Assembly (NCBI RefSeq): GCF_000275845.1
Contig: NW_006766888.1
Coordinates: 23,064-52,832 of the forward strand
DNA length: 29,769 nucleotides
Source of the DNA: Dichomitus squalens LYAD-421 SS1
Taxonomy: Eukaryota > Basidiomycota > Agaricomycetes > Polyporales > Polyporaceae
Direction of reading: 5' to 3'
The notes beneath the pieces were generated by a model. It was not told the DNA's origin. It saw only the letters and a list, made by a program, of their open reading frames with translations, and ran no database searches. The position numbers and the translations under genes are program-made. Position 1 is the stretch's first letter; the number at the start of each line of letters is the position of its first letter. Shown in pieces: positions 21,110 through 29,769 of the stretch.

Positions 21110-22984
21110 ATGGCAGAGTCGTCCTTCCAGCACAGGCAAGCCGATTTTCCTGGGACTCGGCGGTCTTACCCCCTCTTTAGGCTCCCACCGCTGACGCAGA
21201 CTACTACTATTGGCCTTCCGACGCTCTCTCTCTCGGTATCACCCCTTTCGACAGTTACGAGCCAAGCCTCCGCCTCGTCGCAGACTCCTCCACCTCCGCC
21301 AAGCAGCTCAAGCTTGTTGACCACGCCCAGCAGCAGTATGTCCGGTGGGTCAGTCCCAGGATCCGTCTTCTCAACCCCGACGAGTAGTGGGCCAACAAGC
21401 TCGCCCACCGCTGCGATTACTTTCGCATGGTCTTCGTCTTTGCCGCAGACCTTTGCACTGTGCTCGAGCCCCACGATCACCTGGAGCTACTCAGGTCCGC
21501 AGGAGTCGCTGGAGTTCCTCGTCACTTCGAACGTTTCGCCACACACAGACTCTGGCAACACAGTCCAAGGGGGCCCCGCCAACATCATTATTGCTTCTGC
21601 CATTGACGCTACTTCCCAAACGTGGAACTGGTCCCCGGTGAATATCAGCACGGGGCAGTACACTCTTGAGGCACTGGGGAGTGGGGTGCAGGCGATATCG
21701 TCAGTGTTCACTATCATCGCCGGTGAGGACACATCTTGCCTCACTGCTTCTTCTTCCTCCGCCTCCACCTCTGGCGCCGGTTCCACATCGGACACGAGTT
21801 CGGCTACGGGTTCATCTCCCTCTCCTACGTCATCGTCGACCGCGCTGCCCGTCCACGCCGCAGCGTCCGGGAAGTCCAAGGCTGGCGCGATTGCTGGCGG
21901 CGTTGTCGGCGGCGTCGTGATAGTCGCGGCGGCGTTGGCAGCATACATCTTCTTCGGCTTGTGCCGGCGGTCTCCCACCCGTTCCCGTCGTCGGGCCATG
22001 GACGGTTCTGCACCCCTTGGCAAGTGGGGCGGCCTCTCGTCACGCGATTCTGGCATGGACGTCTCTGCACCTGTCGTGGCAGGCAAGGGCGCCGTGGTAG
22101 CCGCGCTCCCCCACAAGCACACACGCGCAACGTCCGAGTCCACCAGCGCCAACCTCTCCCCTATCTCAAGCACAGCCCACGGCCACCTATCTTCAGCCAC
22201 GACCCTCGCTGGAGTCGAGGAAGAGAAGGCGATGGGATACGGCAAAGGCTACGAGTACATCGAGTCCGTGCCTCCCTTGGCCTACAAGGGCAACCGCCGC
22301 CGCTCTTCCGCCTCAACTTCCTACCAGGGCCAACTGACCCCCATCGAGTCCATCCCGGAGCCAAACCCCTCCGCAGGCTCGCAAGGCCGTGCCCGATCCA
22401 AGTCGGCCAGCCAGTCCCACCGCGCGCTCGCGCTTGCCAAGCTTGACGGCGGCAGTGAGTCCACCCCCGTCTCCCCGCGCAGCACGCGCCCTCCTGCGGT
22501 GTCTCGCCGGTCCATCGACGCGACTCCGGTAGGTATTCCGGCCAGTCCCCCGTACGAGATGGGCTTCCTGCCCAGCCCCATGAACCGCTCGTCCTCGGGA
22601 GCTGGCCATAGCGGTCCACGCCGTGCTGCGCGTAAGCCCGTGCCCGCGCTCAGTTCCGCTGACACGCTGCCGTCTCCGACGAGCACGGCGACCCCGACCG
22701 TCCCCACCGGGGCGAGCGTATCGCGCGGCCAGAGCCTCGCCAGTACCGCCACAGCCACAAGCTACCGCGCACCCAACGAGGCACCGGCGCATCCGATGTA
22801 CAGGAACGACTCACAGTCGAGCACGAACCTCCGTGCGCCTGCTGCTGCCCCCTCGCGGTCGCGCTCCCGCGAGGACCTGGAGGCGGCCGGGCTGGAGCTC
22901 CCGAGCTTGAACCACAAGTCGAGCTTTGGAGACAGGCCTGTGCACTACCTCATCCCCGATCTGCCCCCGCCCCCGCGCAACTAG
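21110..22984 (+). CDS. Single-pass membrane protein with beta-sandwich-like ectodomain, right copy (624 aa)
   Basis: One open exon. Residues 1-100 are Ser/Thr/Pro-rich. Residues ~102-211 form an ectodomain with ITFAWSS, SPTITWSYSGP, IIASAIDATSQTWNWSPV, GQYTLEALGSG and TSCL. A mucin-like Ser/Thr stretch follows, then one span at ~260-284 (AGAIAGGVVGGVVIVAA...) and a basic border CRRSPTRSRRR. The ~340-residue tail is Ser/Pro/Arg-rich and probably disordered and phosphorylated. The ectodomain pattern, the TSCL ending, the Gly-Gly-rich span and the tail composition are shared with 10406-11854, so the two are paralogs. Role unknown; a cell-surface sensor or adhesin-like function is possible. No signal peptide is visible after the ATG, so the true N-terminus may lie in an upstream exon. 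Confidence 0.78.
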   Translation: MAESSFQHRQADFPGTRRSYPLFRLPPLTQTTTIGLPTLSLSVSPLSTVTSQASASSQTPPPPPSSSSLLTTPSSSMSGGSVPGSVFSTPTSSGPTSSPTAAITFAWSSSLPQTFALCSSPTITWSYSGPQESLEFLVTSNVSPHTDSGNTVQGGPANIIIASAIDATSQTWNWSPVNISTGQYTLEALGSGVQAISSVFTIIAGEDTSCLTASSSSASTSGAGSTSDTSSATGSSPSPTSSSTALPVHAAASGKSKAGAIAGGVVGGVVIVAAALAAYIFFGLCRRSPTRSRRRAMDGSAPLGKWGGLSSRDSGMDVSAPVVAGKGAVVAALPHKHTRATSESTSANLSPISSTAHGHLSSATTLAGVEEEKAMGYGKGYEYIESVPPLAYKGNRRRSSASTSYQGQLTPIESIPEPNPSAGSQGRARSKSASQSHRALALAKLDGGSESTPVSPRSTRPPAVSRRSIDATPVGIPASPPYEMGFLPSPMNRSSSGAGHSGPRRAARKPVPALSSADTLPSPTSTATPTVPTGASVSRGQSLASTATATSYRAPNEAPAHPMYRNDSQSSTNLRAPAAAPSRSRSREDLEAAGLELPSLNHKSSFGDRPVHYLIPDLPPPPRN

Positions 22985-23668
22985 GCGTTAGGCCTTGTCG
23001 CGTGTCTTCCGCGTGCGAGGGGACGGAAAATGTACCACTAGCGTCGGTGAGTAATCGCTGCCGGTTATCATCGCAAGTAGAGGGATGGCTAATGATGTGA
23101 TACGGACGCGCTGCACGTGCTGCCAGTCTGTACACCTATGATCGTCGCCACACTACTGTCGTCGCTCGCTGTTCCGTTCTCTGTCGTTCCTGGAGGGAGG
23201 AGGGCTGTTTGAAATTCACATGTGTTGTGTTTGGTACTTTGATTGGTGCTCTCTATCTCTCAATTATGCAGTTCGCTTCTCCTGGTCCACTACGACCCTC
23301 CCCATACGCTTCACCTTCTGCTCTTGTATTACTCCAATCTGCCTCAAAACCCCTGCTCACCAGACTATTACTTATCACGATACATTACGGACACTTGCGT
23401 TGATGACCCCATCCCACTAGTCAACTCTTCGCAGCTCGCTCTTCGGTACTCTGTACTCGGTACGAGCCAGGCTGCGCCTGTTCTTGTGACGTCCCACTAA
23501 ATGCCACGTCTATTGTTACACCTCCATCTTCCATCAAGCGCTTTTCCATCGTGCTTGGGTGAAAGTCCGGTGCATCGGTGTAACTAAGATTACTCCGGGA
23601 ACACCGAGAGCTTAAGCTACACGTAAGGTACACATGCGACCCATGCCAGTCTGGCAGCAGCATGACAT
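22985..23668. other. Intergenic between convergent genes
   Basis: 684 bp between the stop at 22984 (plus) and the stop at 23669 (minus). Both 3' UTRs must be here. Only short frames are present and no terminator-like structure is evident. Confidence 0.5.
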
Positions 23669-25125
23669 TTATCGACCAGGCTCTCCGACGGCAACAGCAC
23701 CAGAGGGAGGAGCCAAAGCCAGCATCTCCAACATCTGCCGCACCACGTCCCGCATCTTCGCCCACCCCCGCCCCGCAGGGCCCTCCGCGCCCTCCTCGAT
23801 GCCCTTGCCCAGCTTCTCCGCGGCGCGGCGCACGCCCTCGTCCGCGCGCGCGATCTCGCCCTCCGCGCGCTGGCGCTCCCACCACTCGCTCGCCGCGCCC
23901 CGCAGCGCGGGCTGGCGCTGCATCGCGGCGTGCACGAAGCGTGCGGTGGAGAGGCGCTGGTGCGTCTGGGATAGGCTGAGCTGCGCGGCGGCGAGGATCG
24001 GGACTGGGGTCGGGTGGAGCGGCGCGCGGGGGAGGAGGCGGATGAGCAGCGGGAGGAGGAGGAAGAATGCGTGTCGCGCGAGCCAGAGGTTGTCGTGCCA
24101 CTGTGGGGAGGGGTGGTTAGTGCGGGGAAGGGTGTGGTATGACGAGAGACGCAAGTGAGAGTCGATCTGCTCGGGGTGTGCGAGGCGGGGAGCGAGAGCG
24201 ACGTTCCTCGTTCCTGAATGCGCGGGCGTGCGGTTGCATGACACGCATGGAGGCGACGATACCCCGCAGCCAAACCATTCCCGAGGCACACCGAAGATCC
24301 GTGGACGTCCTCGGTGAGGGTTGGAAGCAAACCATAGGCGCAGCGTTGCTCCCTTCCTGGCTTGACGGCGTCCCCGCACAGCCCGCCACGGAACAAGATG
24401 CTCCGAGCATTGTCCAAGCATGACGCAGCGCGCACGTAGAAAAAACAAATGCGAGACTCACCATGAATACATTCATGCCATCGTGCGGTATGCGGATAGG
24501 CGTCGTAGCGAGCCAATAGCCCTCGAGGATGAACGCACCGACGATGACGCCTACGGCATACGTCCGCCATTTCTCGTGGCCGCTCCCGCTTATCGTCATA
24601 ATTCCTGCGACGGCGCACTCCCTGATGTACCCGAGGGCCATGCGAGGCGCCGTGAAGATGGCGTACTCATCGAAGGTGGTGCAGTGTTCACAGTCCTGTA
24701 TGACCGACTGGCCGAATCTGCGACAGGCACAGCCGTGTTAACGCGCGTTCAACGAAGGAATGGGCGGAGAGCGACCTAACGTAGTGGGTGCGCGTATCGA
24801 AAGACGAGAGACGCGTCAGAAGCGAGTCGAGCGGACGAGGGAGGGTCGCGTCTTGGGGTAGACCGGCGCGTTGCAGGAGGACGGCACGGATAGTCTCCGA
24901 AGGGGCAGTCAAGGGTATTTTGAGGCGTTGAAAGATGTTCGGTGGCCATCTTACGAGAACGGTGTAGAGTATAAACAGCGAGTGCAGGATGAGGACCGCT
25001 GAGAGAGCATTGTCCAGCGAGAGACGGGTAGACTGGGGCTGCCGACGGAACACGAGGAAGGTCGGGATGAGTATGCAGGCAGCAAGGACTAGGAAGGCAT
25101 CCACCGACACACTAATGAGTGGCAT
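23669..25125 (-). CDS. Conserved fungal multi-pass membrane protein of unknown function (3 exons, 345 aa)
   Basis: Exons 25125-24776, 24717-24462 and 24100-23669 sum to 1038 nt. The ATG at 25125 (MPLISVSVDAF) is followed at once by a membrane span (LVLAACILIPTFLVF); further hydrophobic stretches are ALSAVLILHSLFILYTVLV, VGVIVGAFILEGYWLA and ARHAFFLLLPLLIRLLP. Between them lies a hydrophilic segment with HYVRFGQSVIQDCEHC, formed across the first splice junction. The C-terminal ~110 residues are Ala/Arg/Glu-rich and helical (LSTARFVHAAMQRQPALRG). I recognise it as a conserved fungal membrane protein but cannot name a function. Intron 2 is 361 nt, about six times the usual length here, so an extra small exon may be hidden in it. 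Exon 3 is very GC-rich, which opens long spurious frames on both strands. Confidence 0.72.
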
Positions 25126-25932
25126 GACCGCCGGATGCCAGCGACAGGACGGGTGCCCGTGTTCGCAAGGGGTGGTAGTGTGACGTTCTCGTTGGAGACA
25201 GCTCTGGGCCTGGACCACGTTCGTCGCGGGCGCTTGAATTACCTTTTGCAGACGTCAGTTCCGCGCTTCTCTGTCTCGTGCCACCACCATCTCGTCGATT
25301 CTCTTACGCTGCTCATTGCTTTGCGCCCCGAAGGCCATGGCATACCAGGAAAGACACATCTATCTCAAAGAGAGGGGTAAAGCAGACTTGTTGAGAAGGC
25401 GCACGTACGCTTTGACCGGCTGAACAGGTATCCACCTCATATCTTCCGGATCCGAGTTGGGGCACTCTCACCTAGGTTCAATTGGCGGCTGACCTATCGT
25501 TGGGGTCAATTTCTGCTCTTTGTAACATGTGTTGCTCTAACACAGTCATTCAACGCGCAGATCGCGTTCTCCAATAGCGGACGAACTGTCAGTTCTCAAC
25601 GTCTCAACTGAAGTGTGGCGATCCCCATCCAGCAGCAGAAAACACATTGGTTGGACTCTAGTGCAGATTGCTGACAGTGGCGCATGTGGTTCTGAATGCT
25701 ACATATGACCTGCTTTGCGCAGAGACCTGTCAGAACGGTAAACCACTGACCTTCTTGTGGCGAATCTAAAGAGGAAGAAGTTCTTTTCAGGCCGTCCTTC
25801 TTAGCATCGGTAACATGGTTTGCGCATCTTCAGGTTTCTCCAGGCTTTCCATCCCTCCGCAGCTCTACAGAGGATCGGCCCCTAGATTGGTGGAACGTGG
25901 GTCGCGCGGATGTTGCTTACTTGCATACCACC
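25126..25932. promoter_or_regulatory. Divergent intergenic region, membrane-protein gene and DUF6533 copy C
   Basis: 807 bp between two outward-pointing start codons, so it must hold both promoters. Frames inside are short. No recognisable elements. Confidence 0.4.
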
Positions 25933-27773
25933 ATGGTGATTCCGCACACCATCCTCGCTCAATTCGTTGCGCAAGCAGGTGATCTTACCCTATATCAAAT
26001 ACATAAGGTGCGACCGTTCGGATAGCATTCTACTATTGCCAGATCCACTAACATGACGGATGCGCAGTACATACAGAGTAAGCCTCCAACCGAGTTTTAC
26101 TTTCATCTTCCTGAGACATCGTACCCAGTGAGCGTGATTACCTGCTACGTGAGTAGACTTAACTTCCCAGATTTCTGAAACCGCTCAACGAGTTATAGGT
26201 GCTTGAGGCCATCGCGACGCTTCCTGATGAGGTATGTCGTCAATTCCTGCCCCGAGTTAGAGTTGAGGAGTAATGTCTGAATAGATGAGATATGTGTGGC
26301 CATCGGACTGGAGCCTCATGAAGATGATATATTTCTTCAACAAATATTCCCCTTTTGTGGACATAGTGTTGTTGGTCCAAGGTGCGTCGAGTTTGCCGGC
26401 ATTGCATGTTTTGGACTGAAGCCTGTGCAGTCGATATAACGTCTCATGACGCTGACGTCGGTTTTCACCATGACCAACCGTGGTCCAGTATTGACTTTTC
26501 ACCGTAGGCATGCGCGCTGCAGTTCCAGCTCTTAACATGTGAGGGGATGCGCGTGATATTGACGCTTCTCGACTAAAATAGCTTTGCATAGACTGGTTGA
26601 TCGTCGGCGTGCTGTGTTCCGAATGTGAGCCCGATACGCATGAGCCTTGTGTCAGCAGGGCTAAGTGATAAACATTGTGATATTGATGCAGTCATCCTGA
26701 TCGTTCGAACATATGCTCTCTGGGGTGGCGACCGGCATATCCTCTATTTCAATATCTACGCCGCCGCTCTAATGACAGTGAGTAATATTCATTTCTCAAT
26801 AGGTGCTATGTCCTCACATGGCCACACACCTACTAGCCTCATGCTTTTTATGTCGCATATGACATGCTCCGCATCAATCTCAAATCGTGTAAGGCTTGCC
26901 TGCATGAAGCGTATTCGCACATCTCACTTTAGGAACAGTCGGGGATGATGCACAGATGGTCCGGATCCTCGGGTGTATGCCTGCAATCAATGACTTCGGT
27001 GTCTGGCCAGCGTTCGTATACATGATTTGTGCAGAGCTGAGTCCGTAGCGTGCTTATGAGACGTCGACGGCGAAGCTGAAACCTGTTGCAGTGGTGGTCC
27101 TGTCGACACTGTTGAAGCGCTACTTGGATCATGCGTCGTTTGGTACGCTCAGTGCTTCCGTCGTGTGCGCTTGCTCATCGGCTTCTTTGACATAGCCGAT
27201 GGTAGCTCCCGCTCGAGCATTCTCCTGACCACCTTGTACCGAGATGGTGAGCCAATGGTCTCGCGCTTCATGGATAAGGCATGCGCGGATCCTTGTATTC
27301 ACCAAATTTCGCAGGAACCTGGTTTTGGGCAGTCGTCCTCGGTGACGCTTTCGTAGCTCATAGGCGATAGCCTGGCTGACAAGTCACTCGTGTCCTTATC
27401 AATCAGTTTTCTCCGTTGTTAACTTGCTCATGATGTTCCTAGCACCCGTGAGTAGCACCCCTTTCTATCTCAGAGTGATGGGAAGCTGACGGAGGGCCAA
27501 ATAGAGAGAGCTCAGCTTCTTGCTGCAGGAGTGCGTTTTCTGGACAAGAACCCGCCACAGCGTGTCGATTCTCCGCTCATCGCTCTACATAGGTCGTTGC
27601 GAACTGTGCATAGTGCTTTATGCACTCGCGTGCTTCTCAATCTCAGGAAAGCCGCTGCGAGCACGTCGTATCTGGGAGTTGGCGAATTCACGGTGAACAC
27701 TATGGCGTTCGAGTCGCTTCCTATGTTTGCACCCTTGGGCGAGGAGGAATTTGAGATGGAGATTGTTGAGTAG
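25933..27773 (+). CDS. DUF6533 family multi-pass membrane protein, copy C (17 exons, 313 aa)
   Basis: Exons: 25933-26007, 26068-26077, 26129-26148, 26199-26231, 26285-26381, 26431-26456, 26508-26538, 26592-26624, 26692-26777, 26837-26888, 26939-27040, 27092-27142, 27196-27246, 27315-27341, 27407-27447, 27505-27530, 27593-27773; total 942 nt. Landmarks: LPDEMRYVWPSDW and FNKYSPFVDI (DUF6533), SEFILIVRTYALW, PHAFYVAYDM, GCMPAINDFG, LYRDG, NLLMMFLAP and HSALCTRVLLNLR. The tail ends in an acidic EEEFEMEIVE. Exons 2, 3, 4, 5, 7, 8, 9, 11, 14, 15 and 16 have exactly the same length as in copies A and B. The acceptor of exon 11 was set at GAACAG| because the nearer TTTAG| would create a stop. Multi-pass membrane protein; function unknown. 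It is closest to copy D, 0.9 kb downstream. Confidence 0.77.
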
Positions 27774-28700
27774 AATATGCATTGCGAGTGACGAGCGGCT
27801 TGTAAAGCGTCATAAAGGAGGTCTGGCGAGGAACAGGGCAAATGTTGTCGGTCGAGTGGACCAGTGCACCACTGCCCTTTGAGGCGCTTTTGTCGCCTGT
27901 TGTGGACGCTTCTCTTTCTCGTACTACGAGCATCATCGATAATCATCATTTCTGCCCATACAACGAATTAGATCATTCCTGATCATCCCATAAAACGATT
28001 AGGGAAGGATCGACTGGGTTCTGGATAGTCTCGACTTTACAAGTATCTGTCGTACGGCTCCCCAAGACGCGCTCAATTTGGTTTCTACATGGGGTCATTG
28101 CAATCAAGCACGTGCACCTGTGGCCGATCGAAGAAACCTATACATCATGCCAGTGATACTTCCTGCGAGTTGCCCCGTCGGTGGCATCGCACGGCATACG
28201 TTCGGTACTCTACTCCGATGGTCTCTGTGGCTACTGGCGTTCCACGGTATATTGATCCATTGCGCCAAGTCAAATCGGGCGTAAAGCACCGACGGCGTCC
28301 TTCAAAAGCTTCAGATCCTGGACTGTGCCTGGAACGCGGTGCGGTGCGAATTTAGATCCGCATATCTGCATGCTTCCCGTCTTCTCTCTGTGTCTGTGGC
28401 TGCACTCTACCATAGCTCCAGAGTGCTCTCTGTTAGGCCCCCTATCCAAACAGGCACCTGTTGAGAGCGCTCCTCATTCCTGACCTTCTAGATATCGTGC
28501 CGGGCCAATCGGTTGTCTAGACGTTCCATTCCTCTTATTACATGGCTTCCGATTTCGGAAGCAACTTAAGTTTCGTGTCTTCTCTGGACTCTATCCCCCC
28601 AACGAACATCTGCTGGCTCTCCATCTTTCGCACCACCCCGATACAACGAGGTGCCAGCGACATGTCTCGAATGTTCTCGCATGCCAATGCCAACCTCACT
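27774..28700. other. Intergenic, between DUF6533 copies C and D
   Basis: 927 bp with short frames only. An in-frame ATG at 28542 could extend copy D by 53 codons, but copies A-C start with a first exon of only 25-26 codons, so the shorter start is preferred. Confidence 0.45.
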
Positions 28701-29152
28701 ATGTCGGACGGTGTTGAACTCGCTTCGCTGATCGCTCAGGCAGGCAATTTATCTTTTTATCAGCTACATAAGGTGCGACTGCTACCTGAATCGAACCGCG
28801 CGTGTTTCGCTGACATGCTGAACTGCCAGCACATCCAGAGTAGGCCCGTTAGCATGATCTCCCTATCAGTTTGCTGAGACACCGTAAGCAGCTGGTGCTA
28901 TTACATGTTGCGTAAGTAGAGGTGGTCAACGTGCTCCATAGGATGTGCTGAACTAGTTTCAGATACTCGAGATTGTAGCCACTCTCCCGGATGAGGTGCG
29001 TTGACCAGGATGTCCTGGGAGGTGGCGCAATACTTGATGAGTAACGTTTTGTTAGGTTATGTATATGTGGCCATCGGATTGGAGCCTTATGAAGGTGGTT
29101 TATCTGTTCAACAAATACTCCCCTATAATCGACATAGTCTTGCTGGTCCTAC
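28701..29152 (+). pseudogene. DUF6533 copy D, truncated after exon 5
   Basis: Exons 28701-28772, 28830-28839, 28892-28911, 28963-28995 and 29056-29152 repeat the first five exons of copies A-C, including the 10-nt, 20-nt, 33-nt and 97-nt exons with the same phases. They encode MSDGVELASLIAQAGN..., HIQ, LPDE, MWPSDWSLMK and FNKYSPIIDI. At the point where the 5' splice site should follow (29153) the sequence reads ATCAGC instead of GT, and no later exon of the family appears in the remaining window; transposon-like DNA follows. The gene is therefore broken, most simply by insertion at or next to the exon 5 donor. Exons 6-17 may survive beyond the right edge of the window. There are no stops in the retained exons, so the break is probably recent. 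Confidence 0.78.
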
Positions 29153-29180
29153 ATCAGCAAAACGTCAGGGTCTTAGATCT

Positions 29181-29410
29181 GAACTTAGGGTCAAGACCAC
29201 GGTCTTGGTCCCAAGTCCGTGGTCTTGGTCCCAAGTCCGTGGTCTTGGCCCCAAGTCCGTGGTCTTGGCCCCAAGTCCGTGGTCTTGGCCCCAAGTCCGT
29301 GGTCTTGGCCCCAAGTCCACGGTCTTGGCCCCAAGTCCACGGTCTTGGCTCCAAGTCCATAATCTTAGAGCCAAGTATAAGATCATAAGCTCAAGTCCGT
29401 GGTCTTAGCA
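29181..29410. repeat. 20-bp tandem repeat array with internal dyad symmetry
   Basis: Period is exactly 20 bp. Eight near-identical units of GGTCTTGGCCCCAAGTCCGT run from 29201 to 29360; the first two have GGTCCC in place of GGCCCC, and the last of the eight begins to drift. Degenerate units flank them (29181-29200, 29361-29400, partial to 29410). Each unit holds CTTGG-2 nt-CCAAG inside a nearly palindromic 18-mer. There are no spacers, so it is not a CRISPR array. It sits between the transposase stop and the flank, where subterminal transposase-binding repeats of CACTA-type elements occur; that role is inference. Confidence 0.85.
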
Positions 29411-29445
29411 TTCAACAATTTAGAGGACTTGAGTTCAATGATATA

Positions 29446-29769
29446 TTAGAAGGCAATTTCATGTGCATGATGGTCAGCATACTTATTTACATAGAAGGCA
29501 GTAAATGCATCTAAACTATCAGTATGTTTTAGCCTAGTGGGAATAGGATCTTTACCAGCAACACCAATAAGGTGTGCAGCCCGTAGAATGCAGTCAAGAT
29601 GGACAACAGACACAGTCTGATGTCCAAACTCATCCACCTGAGGTTCCACTATCCACATCCCTGTCTCTTCACATGGATGATCAGAAGTAGGCAGAAACCA
29701 GGAGACAAGAGCACAAGAATACTCCACACCATCTATGTCCTTGAAAGAAAACAGAAGAAGAACACGAGC
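29446..29769 (-). CDS. Plavaka-like transposase, C-terminal fragment (window edge)
   Basis: A minus-strand frame is open from the right edge (29769) to a TAA at 29448-29446, 107 residues. It reads ARVLLLFSFKDIDG, YSCALVSWFLP, GMWIVEP, VVHLDCILRAAHLIGV, then SLDAFTAFYVNKYADHHAHEI to near the end. From memory this is the conserved C-terminus of large agaricomycete transposases of the Plavaka group, which is related to plant CACTA/EnSpm (Tnp2) enzymes; the catalytic DDE region would lie to the right, outside the window. No frameshift or stop interrupts the visible part. The assignment to a named superfamily is less certain than the statement that it is a fungal transposase tail. Confidence 0.75.
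   Translation of the reverse strand, partial: ARVLLLFSFKDIDGVEYSCALVSWFLPTSDHPCEETGMWIVEPQVDEFGHQTVSVVHLDCILRAAHLIGVAGKDPIPTRLKHTDSLDAFTAFYVNKYADHHAHEIAF

Larger units (their letters stand above)
29153..29769 (-). mobile_element. 3' portion of a Plavaka-like (CACTA/EnSpm-related) DNA transposon, running off the window
   Basis: The element is defined by the transposase tail at 29446-29769 (minus), the 20-bp tandem repeats between the transposase stop and the flank, and the sudden end of DUF6533 copy D at about 29152. The transposase points right to left, so this is the element's 3' end. I could not identify a terminal inverted repeat or target-site duplication because only one end is visible; the boundary is placed from the loss of homology to copy C. 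Confidence 0.6.

Noticed and set aside
21487..22245. 252-codon minus-strand open frame
   Set aside because: Antisense shadow of the right single-pass membrane-protein gene; low-complexity composition.
23617..24618. 333-codon minus-strand frame and 259-codon frame at 23669-24448
   Set aside because: Both read through intron 2 of the multi-pass membrane protein; the spliced model joins the conserved parts in one frame. The 333-codon frame is an off-frame reading of GC-rich exon 3.
26431..26538. Premature stop in copy C if 26431-26538 is read as a single exon
   Set aside because: The in-frame TAG is the end of an intron (CCGTAG|GCATGC); splitting into 26-nt and 31-nt exons matches copies A and B exactly, so C is not a pseudogene on this evidence.
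29001..29408. Plus-strand open frames of 109 and 135 codons through the tandem repeats (and two on the minus strand)
   Set aside because: They consist of the 20-bp repeat read in different frames (period 60 bp, repeating PKSVVLAPSPWSW-type peptides); no homology and no splice logic. They are a by-product of the array.
29181..29410. CRISPR-like array
   Set aside because: Repeats are directly adjacent with no spacers, and the host is a eukaryote.

Overview
This 29.8 kb window is nuclear DNA of a filamentous basidiomycete, most likely an agaricomycete (possibly a polypore; that part is inference). The evidence is intron-dense genes with 49-70 nt GT-AG introns, several fungus-specific membrane-protein families, a Plavaka-like transposase tail and a fungal LINE-type ORF1. 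All multi-exon gene models below were built by hand: splice sites were chosen so that reading phase and protein family pattern both continue. No alignment or expression data were available.

Layout, left to right. A retroelement ORF1 runs off the left edge (2-769, minus). Two tandem DUF6533 membrane-protein genes follow (A 950-2815 and B 3819-5707, minus). Next is a core of conserved genes: an SDE3/MOV10-type RNA helicase (6489-9866, minus), a single-pass membrane protein (10406-11854, minus), the proteasome ATPase RPT6 (12278-13704, minus), a small cysteine-rich putative secreted protein (13890-14396, plus), a putative nucleotidyltransferase-like protein (16225-17064, minus), the mitochondrial Mg2+ channel MRS2 (18092-20362, plus), a second single-pass membrane protein paralogous to the first (21110-22984, plus) and a multi-pass membrane protein of unknown function (23669-25125, minus). 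Two more DUF6533 genes close the window (C 25933-27773, plus; D 28701-29152, plus, broken). D is cut at the end of its fifth exon by transposon DNA carrying a 20-bp tandem repeat and a Plavaka-like transposase C-terminus that runs off the right edge.

The main observation is architectural. DUF6533 genes A, B and C each resolve into 17 exons with the same intron phases, including a 10-nt and a 20-nt micro-exon; D keeps the first five exons of the same plan. The two pairs point outward on both sides of the conserved core, and the two single-pass membrane-protein paralogs form a second, nested pair of inverted copies. The core genes do not form an obvious pathway. They are mostly housekeeping functions (proteasome, mitochondrial Mg2+ import, RNA silencing or RNP remodelling) between fast-evolving membrane-protein families and transposable elements. 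I see no rRNA, tRNA, CRISPR array or biosynthetic cluster.
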